From assembly GCF_900111315.1 (NCBI RefSeq), contig NZ_FOGU01000018.1:1-59137 (forward strand): DNA of 59,137 nucleotides, written 5' to 3'. The stretch comes from Tranquillimonas rosea. GTDB lineage: Bacteria > Pseudomonadota > Alphaproteobacteria > Rhodobacterales > Rhodobacteraceae. A model generated the notes under the pieces. It saw only the letters and a list, made by a program, of their open reading frames with translations. It was not told the origin of the DNA and searched no databases. This document shows, one piece after another, positions 1 to 7,418 of the stretch. Position 1 is the stretch's first letter; each line of letters opens with the position of its first letter. The position numbers were made by a program, and so were the translations under genes.

Positions 1-59
1 CTGAAGGATCAAAACGCATCACATAACGTGAGCGACTTGGAACGATGGTTTTCCCTCGG

Positions 60-175
60 TTTGGTGGTCATAGCGCGAGCAAAACACCCGATCCCATCCC
101 GAACTCGGTCGTTAAGTGCCGTAGCGCCGATGGTACTGCGTCAATAGACGTGGGAGAGTAGGTCACCGCCAAACC
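60..175 (+). rRNA. rrf: 5S ribosomal RNA
   Basis: This stretch has the length and landmarks of a bacterial 5S rRNA: a 5' TTTGGTGGTC that pairs with the 3' end near ACCGCCAAACC, the internal block around CACCCGATCCCATCCCGAAC, and the GTGGGAGAGTAGG block near the end. It is followed about 50 bases later by initiator tRNA, which is the usual end of a Rhodobacteraceae rRNA operon (16S, Ile, Ala, 23S, 5S, fMet). The preceding 59 bases would be the 23S-5S spacer. Exact ends are judged by eye. Confidence 0.93.
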
Positions 176-226
176 TAGCGAAAACCATCCGTATCTCTCT
201 AATACGATGACCAAAACAAAAATTGC

Positions 227-281
<55 letters not shown>

Positions 282-303
<22 letters not shown>

Positions 304-1985
304 ACTTCCGCGAAAATCGAACCATCACGCACGGCGCCGAGATCACTCGGCGCCGATTTGCGTAGCATCTCCAACAGATTGCCCTCGATGGTCAGGCGAT
401 GCGCCTTCGCCTTGTCGTCCCAATCGACGTCGATCCGGTCGATCAGCTCATGCAGCTCGTCGGCCGCGCGTCCGACAACGCTCTCCTCTGAGAGGCTCGC
501 CGCGAGGTTCCCGACCATTTCCTGGTAGAGCTCGGGCAGACCCTCGGGCAGCTCTATATCCTGCGGGACGATGTCGTCGCGGGTGGCCGCGAGGCGCGCG
601 AGGTCGGCATCGATCTTCTGGAGCTCGGCGACGAGCGACTCCGAGCCCAGCCCCTGCTTCGCCAGGGCGACCAGATTGCGTTGTTCCACCTCCAGCTGCC
701 GCACCCGCGCGTCGTGAAGGCGCAGCGTGTCCTCCGCGGTGCCTTGATCTGCCTTCAGCTGGTGATGCACGCGATCCCGGAACCGTGCGTAGGCCTCCGG
801 CTTCATCAGATCGGCCCGCAGGGCCGACAGGACCAGGGGCAGGGCGACGCTCTCCCGGAGGCCCCGGAAGCCGGTGCAGACGCTCGGGCCTTTCTCCTTC
901 GCGTCGGCGCAGTAGTAGGTCTTGTATTTGCCGGCCCCGGCGACGGTCATCCGTCCGCCACAGAGTCCGCAGTGGAGGAGCCCTGACAGCAGATACTTCC
1001 GGCGTCGGAGCGACTGGCCTGACGACAGGCGGTTCCGGTCGGTGGTATCCACCTTCGACCGCCGCTTTGACTGCGCCGCCTGGCGCGCCTTCACGGCGTC
1101 CCAGAGCTCTTGGCTGACGATCCTGAGCTCCGGCACCTCGACGATCTGCCAGGCGCTCTCGGGGTTTGGCGCCGAGCGCTTCTTCTCCGTCAGCGGGTCC
1201 TTACGGTAGCTCTGGCGGTTCCAGATGCGCCGCCCGACATAGAGCTCGTTGTTCAGGATGCCGGTGCCGCGGTTGCGGTTGCCGTTGATCGTGTTTTGCT
1301 TCCAGTGCCCAGACGACTTGCGCTTCGACCCCACGGAGGGAGAGGGAATCCCCTCGTCGTTTAGGCGGCTCGCTATCTTGATCGGCGAGACACCGGCGGC
1401 GTAGTCGCGGAAGATGCTCCGCACGACGGCGGCCTCGATGTCGTCGATGGCAAGGGCGCCCTTCACCGGCGCACCGCGGGCGTCCGTGCCCGGCCGGTAG
1501 CCGTAGATGCGGCCGCCGCCGTTGAGGCCTCTCAGAACCTGCCCTTCGATGCCGCGATGGACGTTGGTGGAGAGCTTCTCGAGGAACATGCTGCTCAGCA
1601 GCGACGACATGTGGATCGACATCGTGTCGGCCTTTCCACGGTCGACGGTGTGGATATCGACCTTGGCGTGCGTGGCGAGCTTGTTGAAGCGTGCGAGATG
1701 CTCGGGGTCCCGCGAAATCCGGTCGAGGGACTCGGCGAGCACGACGTCGAACCCACGTGTCGTCGACGAGAGCGCTTCCGATAACCGAAGGAAGTCGGCC
1801 CGATCGTGGCTCGCCGTGCCACTGATGGCCCGATCAGCGAACCGTTCGACGATGATCCATCCTTCGCGGGCAGCATACCGCTCGGCCAGGCGGAATTGAT
1901 CCTCCACCGACATCGGGTTCTGCATATCCGTCGAGTAGCGGGCGTAGAGCGCGACGCGGCGCGGGGCTTCGAGGTGCGTGGTCAT
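282..1985 (-). CDS. Large serine recombinase (island integrase)
   Basis: A 567-aa site-specific recombinase of the large serine family, expected to integrate and excise the island. The N-terminal resolvase domain has Y14-A-R-Y-S18-T with the catalytic serine, and DRISRD around residue 90 supplies the active-site arginines. A recombinase domain follows, then a zinc ribbon at about 335-375 (CGLCGG and a later YYCAD...C), then a coiled coil at about 410-450. The start overlaps the end of the upstream gene by ATGA, so the two are translationally coupled. The stop codon and last residues (EVGCGSRI) come from the antisense strand of tRNA-fMet, so the reading frame would change its C-terminus on excision. 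This placement supports tRNA-fMet as its own target. Confidence 0.92.
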
Positions 1986-2392
1986 TGGCGGGTCTCCCCT
2001 GCGCTGCGGAGGTTCTCGTCGTTGGCCCCGTCGACGCCGTTGGCGATGTCCAGGAGGCTATGGATATTGATCGGCTGTTCAACCAAGCACACGTCGGCGC
2101 CGTGCTGGTGGCAGAGCCGGGCGAACCCGCGAGCCCGGTCGGGATCGAGCGAGATGCGGGTCAGGTTCGTCGCGATGACGGCCTGCGCCTCGCCGCCCGC
2201 GATGCGGTCCCGCAGGATCGTCAGGCCGGGGGCGTCTCGCATTCCTCCGACGCCGTTGTCGACGACGACATCGAGGACGCGCCAGCCGCGCGCTTCGGCG
2301 TAGCCGGTGGAAAGCCGTCGCTGTTCGGCGATGGCGGCGTCGCTCGCCCTGGCTGCGCGCAGATAGAGAAGGGCGGTGGTCTGGGTGGTCAT
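1982..2392 (-). CDS. Resolvase-domain protein, probably catalytically dead
   Basis: A 136-aa protein that is essentially only the N-terminal serine-recombinase fold; there is no DNA-binding or zinc domain. Compared with its neighbour's YARYST motif it reads Y10-L-R-A-A14, so the nucleophilic serine is replaced by alanine. The DRLSRD-type motif reads TRISLD, losing the second arginine. A serine at 17 is three residues out of register. It starts at ATG 2392 inside an ATGA overlap with the upstream gene and ends in an ATGA overlap with the recombinase, so all three should be made together. It may act as a partner or directionality factor that dimerises with the active recombinase; this is inference. 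Confidence 0.75.
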   Translation of the reverse strand: MTTQTTALLYLRAARASDAAIAEQRRLSTGYAEARGWRVLDVVVDNGVGGMRDAPGLTILRDRIAGGEAQAVIATNLTRISLDPDRARGFARLCHQHGADVCLVEQPINIHSLLDIANGVDGANDENLRSAGETRQ

Positions 2393-2595
2393 GGTCGTCT
2401 CGTTGTCGGGCTGTGGCGCACACGGCGCGGTGGAAGGATATATCCGGAAGGATTGCGGAAATGATGTGTCCATCGCCGAATTATCTCGTAGGTTGTCGCC
2501 ATCGCGTCAGGCGTTGCGTCCTTTGCCTCCCGCTCCTGCGAGAGCTTGCGGACTGCGGCTTCTGCGAGAAGGTCGATCAGTCTGTCGAGCGGCAT
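2389..2595 (-). CDS. Small protein coupled to recombinases (68 aa)
   Basis: First gene of the three-gene recombinase operon. The ATG at 2595 is preceded by an AAGGAC-type ribosome site, and its stop overlaps the next start as ATGA. The product begins MPLDRLIDLLAEAAVRKL, a likely amphipathic helix, and has no cysteine and no motif I recognise. The C-terminal third is basic (RPR, RRVRHS). By position it could be an accessory factor for integration or excision, but nothing in the sequence proves this. Confidence 0.6.
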   Translation of the reverse strand: MPLDRLIDLLAEAAVRKLSQEREAKDATPDAMATTYEIIRRWTHHFRNPSGYILPPRRVRHSPTTRRP

Positions 2596-2674
2596 CGGCG
2601 GAGTCCTTTCCTGTTCGGGCAATGAACAACCGACACGGCGGACGCCCACCCGAGTCCCCGCATACAGGTGGCCG

Positions 2675-2705
2675 AAAAAGCGCCCGCGGGAGATCCCCGC
2701 GGGCG
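2675..2705 (-). terminator. Rho-independent terminator (minus strand)
   Basis: A perfect 10-bp stem (2681-2690 with 2696-2705, CGCCCGCGGG/CCCGCGGGCG) with a 5-base loop is followed on the minus strand by a run of five T (2675-2679). It sits nine bases after the stop codon of the 37-aa membrane peptide gene and would separate that gene from the recombinase operon. Confidence 0.8.
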
Positions 2706-2713
2706 CGTTCCGT

Positions 2714-2827
2714 TCAGCGGAACAGCAGTGCGGCGTGGACGAGCAGCAAGAGGACGAGCGCGGCGCGCACGACCAGAAACTTGTATCGGCGCACGAAGGC
2801 GCGCGCCCGACGGTGGCGGTGGGACAT
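2714..2827 (-). CDS. 37-aa membrane peptide
   Basis: A very short gene with a good ribosome site (AGGAGCC, about five bases before ATG 2827) and its own terminator directly downstream. The product starts with an arginine- and histidine-rich head (MSHRHRRARAFVRRYKF), then one hydrophobic helix (about residues 18-36, VVRAALVLLLLVHAALLF), and ends in arginine. That layout suggests an inner-membrane peptide with its N-terminus in the cytoplasm. A toxic peptide or a small membrane regulator are possible roles; neither is shown. The signals on both sides make it more credible than its length alone would. Confidence 0.55.
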   Translation of the reverse strand: MSHRHRRARAFVRRYKFLVVRAALVLLLLVHAALLFR

Positions 2828-2899
2828 TGGGGCTCCTACAGTCGGGGTGATGAGGTCGGCTCCGACGCTGATCGCGTCGTCGCGCGAAGGGCAGGACGG

Positions 2900-3547
2900 A
2901 TGTGCAATCTCTATTCGTTGTCGAAGGGGCAGGCGGCGATCCGCGAGATCGCCAGCGTCTGGACGGACCGCACGGGCAATCTCGCGCCGCAGCCAGCGAT
3001 CTTCCCGGACCAGTCGGCGCCCGTCATCCGCGTGGGCGACGAGGGCAGGGAACTGGTGATGATGCGGTGGGGTATGCCGTCGCCGAAGGTCGCCGTGAAG
3101 AACCGCAGGACCGATCCCGGCATCACCAACATCCGCAACCTCGGGTCAGCGCATTGGCGGCGCTGGCTGGGCCCCGAGCATCGCTGTCTCGTGCCGTTCA
3201 CCAGCTTCTCCGAATATCGCGTCGAACCCGACAAGTCGCGAACCCCCGTCTGGTTCGCGCGCGGCGAGGATCGACCGCTGACCTTCTTCGCCGGGATCTG
3301 GACCCGCTGGACCTCCGTCCGGAAGCTGAAGGAGGGCGAGATCGAGGCCGACCTCTTCGGCTTCCTCACCACCGAGGCGAACGCGGTTGTCGGCGCCGTT
3401 CATCCCAAGGCGATGCCTGTGATCTTCACAGAGCCCGAGGAATGGGAGGCCTGGCTGCCCGGGAGATCCAGCGACCGCGTCCCGATGATACGCTCTACAT
3501 CGTCGCGGAGGGGCGGTGTCAGGACACGCTTAGGGACTGATCGATGA
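2900..3547 (+). CDS. SRAP-domain (YedK/HMCES-like) protein, C-terminus frameshifted
   Basis: The product begins Met-Cys-Asn; after Met removal the Cys is the family's catalytic residue that crosslinks abasic sites in single-stranded DNA and takes part in peptidase-like processing. Later motifs fit: RRTDPGITNIRN, LVPFTSFSEYR with a glutamate, and HPKAMPVIF with the conserved histidine. After about residue 188 (EEWEAWL) the frame departs from the family: the expected ending (QRPRPDDTLYIVAEG) is read in another frame and stops at 3540. A small deletion near 3463-3475 is the simplest cause. SRAP genes are common on mobile elements, next to recombinases and other DNA-processing genes. The catalytic core seems intact, so it may or may not still work. 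Confidence 0.75.
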   Translation: MCNLYSLSKGQAAIREIASVWTDRTGNLAPQPAIFPDQSAPVIRVGDEGRELVMMRWGMPSPKVAVKNRRTDPGITNIRNLGSAHWRRWLGPEHRCLVPFTSFSEYRVEPDKSRTPVWFARGEDRPLTFFAGIWTRWTSVRKLKEGEIEADLFGFLTTEANAVVGAVHPKAMPVIFTEPEEWEAWLPGRSSDRVPMIRSTSSRRGGVRTRLGTDR

Positions 3548-3797
3548 GGCGGCGCTCATAGCGGCCGTTCACTGCATCCTCAACGGGTGGCCGCATCGCA
3601 GGACGGAGCGGGCATTCGCTGTGCCCGGGCCAAGGATCGCCTTCGAGCGGTCGTTCTACGAGATAGTCTTTCCTTATGAAAGCTCTACCTTGAAGAAAGA
3701 TATCGAGTTGCGAAATATCAAATATGTGCCCTGAAAACATTCTTTGTCAAGGCCACGAAAAGCCCGCTAGACATATCTGTGCCGATAGCTAATTGGC
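3548..3797. other. Gap without a convincing gene
   Basis: About 250 bases between the SRAP gene and the end of the ClpP-like gene. Composition drops from GC-rich to AT-rich near 3665, which marks the left edge of the AT-rich cargo block. I see no open frame with a start signal, no repeat and no hairpin that stands out. Confidence 0.4.
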
Positions 3798-5018
3798 TCA
3801 ATCAAAAAATAATTCGAAGTCGCTGGATTTAGGGAGGTGAGCTAAGGATTGGCCGAATGGAAATAATGCCAATTCCGGCAGGTTTAGCTTTTCGCGTTCA
3901 GCTGTCTGGCTCCAGGCATCAAGTATCTCTTTATAGGATTTGAGTGGTGAGCCCTCGATGTTAGTTGAAATGGCTACTTTAGCATTGTGGCGCGTAAACT
4001 TACTCCACTCAACGTGCTCACCTTCAATGCTTTTCCCATCTAATTTCAAGAGGCAGTCGTTAGAATACCTGTAGTTGCCGCTGGGGTACAATCCTGAATA
4101 TCCAAAGACATCTCCTTTTTCATTAATGAATCCCTTATGTACGAAGCTTGGCGATATTCCGTCGCCAACGAATTGTCCAAAATCATTATTGAAATCCTTC
4201 CACAACTGCTTAGCAGATAGCATTGTGTACTGCGAGGTCAAGCTGGATCGCCATCTGTCGGTGAGGAGGAGGGCATTGTCGCATATCGTTTTTATCAAGT
4301 CGGCAGAAAGCGATGCACGATAATCTACGCCAAGAACGTCGATATCCGCCAGAATCGCGTCGCCGACAGTGTCAATATAGTACATTTCAGAAGGTGGTGT
4401 GTCGAGAATTCTTTGGAAGACATAGTCATTGATGAATGTCTGTCCGCCGCCACTTCGTTTACTACGAAGGTTGTAGATGCCTGAGAGGGACTCTAGCGCA
4501 GTCTGATAAGCGCTCTCTACCAAACCGAGAGTGACGCGCGGAGCGTCTCTTAATCTAATTTTTGGAGAGTGGAACCCGAGTTTTGCCCCGACCCAAATTG
4601 CGCGGTCTATTGAAAACGAAGGAACCCCCAAGCCTTGCTCGTCGCCACCTTGCATAAACCATATAGCGCACGCGCTTTCGCAGGTGCTGTCGGGAGTAAC
4701 TCGTGTTGCCCAAGTGACCGCGTCTTGAGAGCCCAGCTCCAGAGCTACCGGAAGACTGCCTCCGGTGCCGTTCAGGCAGAGAACGGTTCTGTATTCTGGA
4801 AATGGGTTGTAATATAGAGTTTCAGCGGCTCGAGCTATATCACCTCTGACGAGCTCACCGGAAAATCGGGCGGTGCATGGCCCATGCTTCTCAGGCTCGT
4901 AATTCTTGGAGGAAGGAACTATAAGGTCAAACTCTCCAGCAAATGCTTCATTGTGGAACTCAGCAAGAAGGACAGTAATTAATGGAATAACTTTGGAGAT
5001 ATTGCTAATCGATTTCAC
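3798..5018 (-). CDS. Secreted ClpP-like (COG3904-type) protein
   Basis: The likely start is GTG 5018, preceded by GAGAGGA at good spacing; it gives a signal peptide of about 27 residues ending ...EAFA. The mature N-terminal half has the ClpP/crotonase-like periplasmic fold: FSGELVRGDIA, a GTGGS turn near residue 84, a serine in CESACAIW at about residue 115 (the nucleophile position), and LGFHSP with the histidine at about 150. These are the hallmarks of COG3904-type proteins, whose substrates are mostly unknown. The C-terminal half (about 230-406) matches nothing I know. It is transcribed away from a three-gene operon of small exported or membrane proteins. The gene is clearly richer in A+T than the core genome. 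Confidence 0.65.
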   Translation of the reverse strand: MKSISNISKVIPLITVLLAEFHNEAFAGEFDLIVPSSKNYEPEKHGPCTARFSGELVRGDIARAAETLYYNPFPEYRTVLCLNGTGGSLPVALELGSQDAVTWATRVTPDSTCESACAIWFMQGGDEQGLGVPSFSIDRAIWVGAKLGFHSPKIRLRDAPRVTLGLVESAYQTALESLSGIYNLRSKRSGGGQTFINDYVFQRILDTPPSEMYYIDTVGDAILADIDVLGVDYRASLSADLIKTICDNALLLTDRWRSSLTSQYTMLSAKQLWKDFNNDFGQFVGDGISPSFVHKGFINEKGDVFGYSGLYPSGNYRYSNDCLLKLDGKSIEGEHVEWSKFTRHNAKVAISTNIEGSPLKSYKEILDAWSQTAEREKLNLPELALFPFGQSLAHLPKSSDFELFFD

Positions 5019-5103
5019 TTGGCATTCCTCTCGGATGTTGTATAATGCGCTGTAGTTGAGAGCGATGCTCAATTGGGTGCTAAGCTAGATAGGGAGTCGC
5101 TTT

Positions 5104-5511
5104 ATGAGGGAACTAAGATTTCTCCCTCTGACGCTATTGTTGCTGCCGGACTCTTTGCTGGCGCAGTCCGAGGTTGTCTTCATTGTTCAAGCCGATTTTC
5201 TCAGGTGCATGGCAGAAAATTCTGAGGATTACTTGGCCACTGTGGGCAGCGATGGTCTTCTTTATGTCGTGCAGCAAAGCCTAATTGCAGGTAAATGTCC
5301 AGAGATTCCGGAGAACCCGCTGCTGGAGTTGACATTGAACTCTGGATCAGACGGCCCAGATGGTCCGATCCAAGAACTCAATCTGAACGAGCCTGATCCG
5401 CTGATCATACTATCTCCACAGGAGTTTACGTGTCTTGTCGATAAGGTTTCCTCCTTAGTTCCGGGCAGCTATTGGTTGTATCCGGAGCGTTGTGAGCTAG
5501 AACGGCTATGA
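5104..5511 (+). CDS. Exported hypothetical protein (135 aa)
   Basis: ATG 5104 follows an AGGGAG ribosome site. The N-terminus MRELRFLPLTLLLLPDSLLAQ is a classic signal peptide with cleavage after ALAQ-like LLAQ. The mature part is acidic and has four cysteines (FLRCMAE, GKCPEI, FTCLVD, ERCELE), likely two disulfides in the periplasm. I do not recognise a family. It overlaps the next gene by ATGA and is divergent from the secreted ClpP-like gene 85 bases away, so the two transcription units may share a control region and a task in the envelope. Confidence 0.6.
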   Translation: MRELRFLPLTLLLLPDSLLAQSEVVFIVQADFLRCMAENSEDYLATVGSDGLLYVVQQSLIAGKCPEIPENPLLELTLNSGSDGPDGPIQELNLNEPDPLIILSPQEFTCLVDKVSSLVPGSYWLYPERCELERL

Positions 5512-6035
5512 GAGAGGCGGTCCATGCCCGAATTGATATTGGACTGAAGGTATTGGCGACTGTCATTGCCATGTTTGGCGTCGTGAAGTACTTTCACGCT
5601 TTGGGAGTGGCGGAAGACTTGGCGAGGAAGGGCGAATCGCGAGCTGTTATTGCAGCATACTCGTCCGAAAACATGCAGGTTGCGCGAACCGCGCTCGTAC
5701 ATTTCTGGGTGGGTCAGCCTAGCTTTTTGGGAATGGAAGATGTTGCTAACGGCGCGTCAGGGCGCGCATACTTCGCCCTGGCAAGAAAGAAACTTGCCAA
5801 TGGTGACGAGGCGCTTTGGCAAAGCCTTTTTACTGTTTCTTCATATTTCGACGACGCTTGGTTTTGTCGCTCATCCACATTGTGCGATCAGGAGATATTA
5901 GATGAATTTGTTTGTAGTAAGTCTCTAGCGATCAATAAAACATATAGAGAATTTTTCAACGCAATGAATGTTCAACTTCGCGCTTCCAGTTTTGGCAAGT
6001 CTTTGGCGAAGTATTCCGGTGTGTGTCTCGGCTAA
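5508..6035 (+). CDS. Membrane-anchored hypothetical protein (175 aa)
   Basis: It begins within an ATGA overlap with the preceding gene. One N-terminal hydrophobic segment (about residues 12-32, GLKVLATVIAMFGVVKYFHAL) anchors it, and the rest is probably soluble, with several aromatic residues and cysteines in the last third (WFCRSSTLCDQ, EFVCSK, GVCLG). No known domain is recognised. It overlaps the following 33-aa gene (TAATG). Together with its neighbours it forms a compact envelope operon of unknown function. Confidence 0.6.
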   Translation: MREAVHARIDIGLKVLATVIAMFGVVKYFHALGVAEDLARKGESRAVIAAYSSENMQVARTALVHFWVGQPSFLGMEDVANGASGRAYFALARKKLANGDEALWQSLFTVSSYFDDAWFCRSSTLCDQEILDEFVCSKSLAINKTYREFFNAMNVQLRASSFGKSLAKYSGVCLG

Positions 6036-6136
6036 TGTGGATTGGACCTATTGCGCTTGGCTTTGCGATTAGTATTGTGTTGCTGATCCTTGCCTTGGGC
6101 ATACCTTTCTTCCAATATGAGGCTCTCAACCAGTAG
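6035..6136 (+). CDS. 33-aa single-helix membrane peptide
   Basis: The stop of the upstream gene and this start overlap as TAATG, so translation would be coupled. The product MWIGPIALGFAISIVLLILA... is almost entirely one transmembrane helix with a short polar tail (QYEALNQ). Position and coupling, rather than homology, support it as a real gene. Single-helix peptides of this kind often associate with a larger membrane partner; here the obvious candidate is the 175-aa protein. Confidence 0.5.
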   Translation: MWIGPIALGFAISIVLLILALGIPFFQYEALNQ

Positions 6137-6447
6137 CATGAAAAGTTATTTCCGAAAGTGATTGTCAGGATTGGCGTTGCTTTTCCGCGCTTCCTCGCGG
6201 CCGAGCCGAAGGCCGACTTTGGCGCGGTACGCAGCATTTAATGGAGTGAGTACTGACCTTCCATTTCCTCCGTGGGCACCAACCGGCTTCGTCGAAAAAT
6301 GGGATGACAACAGGTTGGTGCGCCAGCGTCATCGGTAGCAGCGACGGAGCATTGGTCGCCGGCGCGCCTTCTGTCGGGGTGATCCGGTCCCGGCAGGAAG
6401 GGCCTTGGGCCCTCAAGAAAGGCGGCGCCGTGGGCGCCGCCTTGCAT
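6137..6447. other. Noncoding gap with return to GC-rich DNA
   Basis: About 310 bases between the small membrane peptide and the end of the minus-strand pair. Composition returns to GC-rich from about 6170. Apart from the minus-strand hairpin at 6421-6441 I see no gene, repeat or promoter that can be supported. Confidence 0.4.
6411..6441 (-). terminator. Probable terminator of the PemK-like operon
   Basis: A perfect 9-bp stem (6421-6429 GGCGGCGCC with 6433-6441 GGCGCCGCC) lies just after the stop of the 143-aa gene on the minus strand. It is followed there by TTTCTTGAG, a short T-rich tail. Confidence 0.55.
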
Positions 6448-6879
6448 TCAGTCGGAGTATAGCTTCGCCGTCAGCCTCTCGGCCTCGACCGCGTCGAGCA
6501 CCGTGGTGATGGCCATATACAGCAGCCGGAGCTGATAGCCGGCGCGCGACAGGAGCATTGCGCGACGATCGTGGACCGTCTCGACGTGTCCGTGCGACGG
6601 ATCGCTGTCGTGCGGGCGAAAGGCCTGGCGGCTGCCCGCAGCGACCTCACCCGCGATCTGCGTGTTGAGGGCGTCGATCTCGTCGAGAACCTCACTCCGG
6701 AAGAGTCGGCCACTTTCGATCAGCTTCATCACCCGACCCGCGCCGAGACGCCTTGCCGGGGGCAGCTCCGGTTCGACCCAGGCGAGGATTGCGGCGTGTG
6801 CGACGCGTGCCTGGCCGAGAGCGCTCTCTACCAACAGGGCGACGCGGTCGCGCGTGATGCCGATGTGCTCCTCGTCCAT
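6448..6879 (-). CDS. Hypothetical protein paired with PemK-like gene (143 aa)
   Basis: The start overlaps the stop of the PemK/MazF-like gene (TGATG), so the two are coupled. The protein is mostly helical: ALLVESALGQARVAHAAILAWVEPEL, VLDEIDALNTQIAGEVAAG, and a C-terminal helix ITTVLDAVEAERLTAKLYSD. It has no cysteine or metal motif and no family I recognise. In type II toxin-antitoxin loci the antitoxin usually precedes the toxin, and this gene lacks an obvious DNA-binding domain, so calling it an antitoxin would be a guess. A terminator follows. Confidence 0.6.
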   Translation of the reverse strand: MDEEHIGITRDRVALLVESALGQARVAHAAILAWVEPELPPARRLGAGRVMKLIESGRLFRSEVLDEIDALNTQIAGEVAAGSRQAFRPHDSDPSHGHVETVHDRRAMLLSRAGYQLRLLYMAITTVLDAVEAERLTAKLYSD

Positions 6880-7418
6880 CAGGCCGCTCCCTCGCCTTTC
6901 ACGACCCGCTTCGACTGCCGCCGCTCGACGACGAGGTTGGCCGTGCGGCGACGCCTCCGCTCTGCGAGCCGCTCGGCGGCGATGTCGCGTTTCGCCTGGA
7001 TGCGGGCGCGCACGGCGAGAAGCCGCTCGGCCGGCCCGCCGGAGAGCTGTCCGAGCACCGGGGAACCGGTGTCGCGGCAGATGGCGAAGCCGGAGTTGTC
7101 GAGCGAGACCATCATCCGACGCTTGCCGATGAACCGTGTCGGGCAGTCGAGGCCGAAGGTGGGGAAGTCGTCCTCGTGCAGGGCGTGCACTTCCTCGCCC
7201 CAGTTGGCGCGGCGCGGCGAGCTGGTGCCGTAGGCGATCAGCGCGAAACGCTTTCCGGCCATCTCCTCGACTTCGAGGACGAGGCAGGGGCGCGGCTTGG
7301 GCCTGTCCCCCGGCTTGGCCTTCCGCACCGGGAAGCGGAAGGAGACGATGTCGCCCGGTGCCAGGTGGTCCTGCCAGGCCGGGGTCATCGCGAGAATGGT
7401 GGTGGTCGTATCGAGCAT
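6879..7418 (-). CDS. PemK/MazF-like toxin-family protein
   Basis: Residues about 18-75 resemble the PemK/MazF fold: APGDIVSFRFPV, then KPRPCLVLEVEE, then FALIAYGTSSP. These are the beta strands that carry the RNase active site in MazF (G-D-I-V, R-P-x-L-V and T-S elements). The protein is longer (179 aa) than a typical MazF (about 110 aa), with a basic C-terminal helix (RIQAKRDIAAERLAERRRRR). ATG 7418 is preceded by AAGGAA. The 143-aa gene follows with TGATG coupling. Whether it cleaves RNA cannot be told from sequence. Confidence 0.55.
   Translation of the reverse strand: MLDTTTTILAMTPAWQDHLAPGDIVSFRFPVRKAKPGDRPKPRPCLVLEVEEMAGKRFALIAYGTSSPRRANWGEEVHALHEDDFPTFGLDCPTRFIGKRRMMVSLDNSGFAICRDTGSPVLGQLSGGPAERLLAVRARIQAKRDIAAERLAERRRRRTANLVVERRQSKRVVKGEGAA

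Noticed and set aside
3519-3740. 73-codon minus-strand frame after the SRAP gene
   Set aside because: It overlaps the end of the SRAP gene, spans a composition boundary and resembles no protein.
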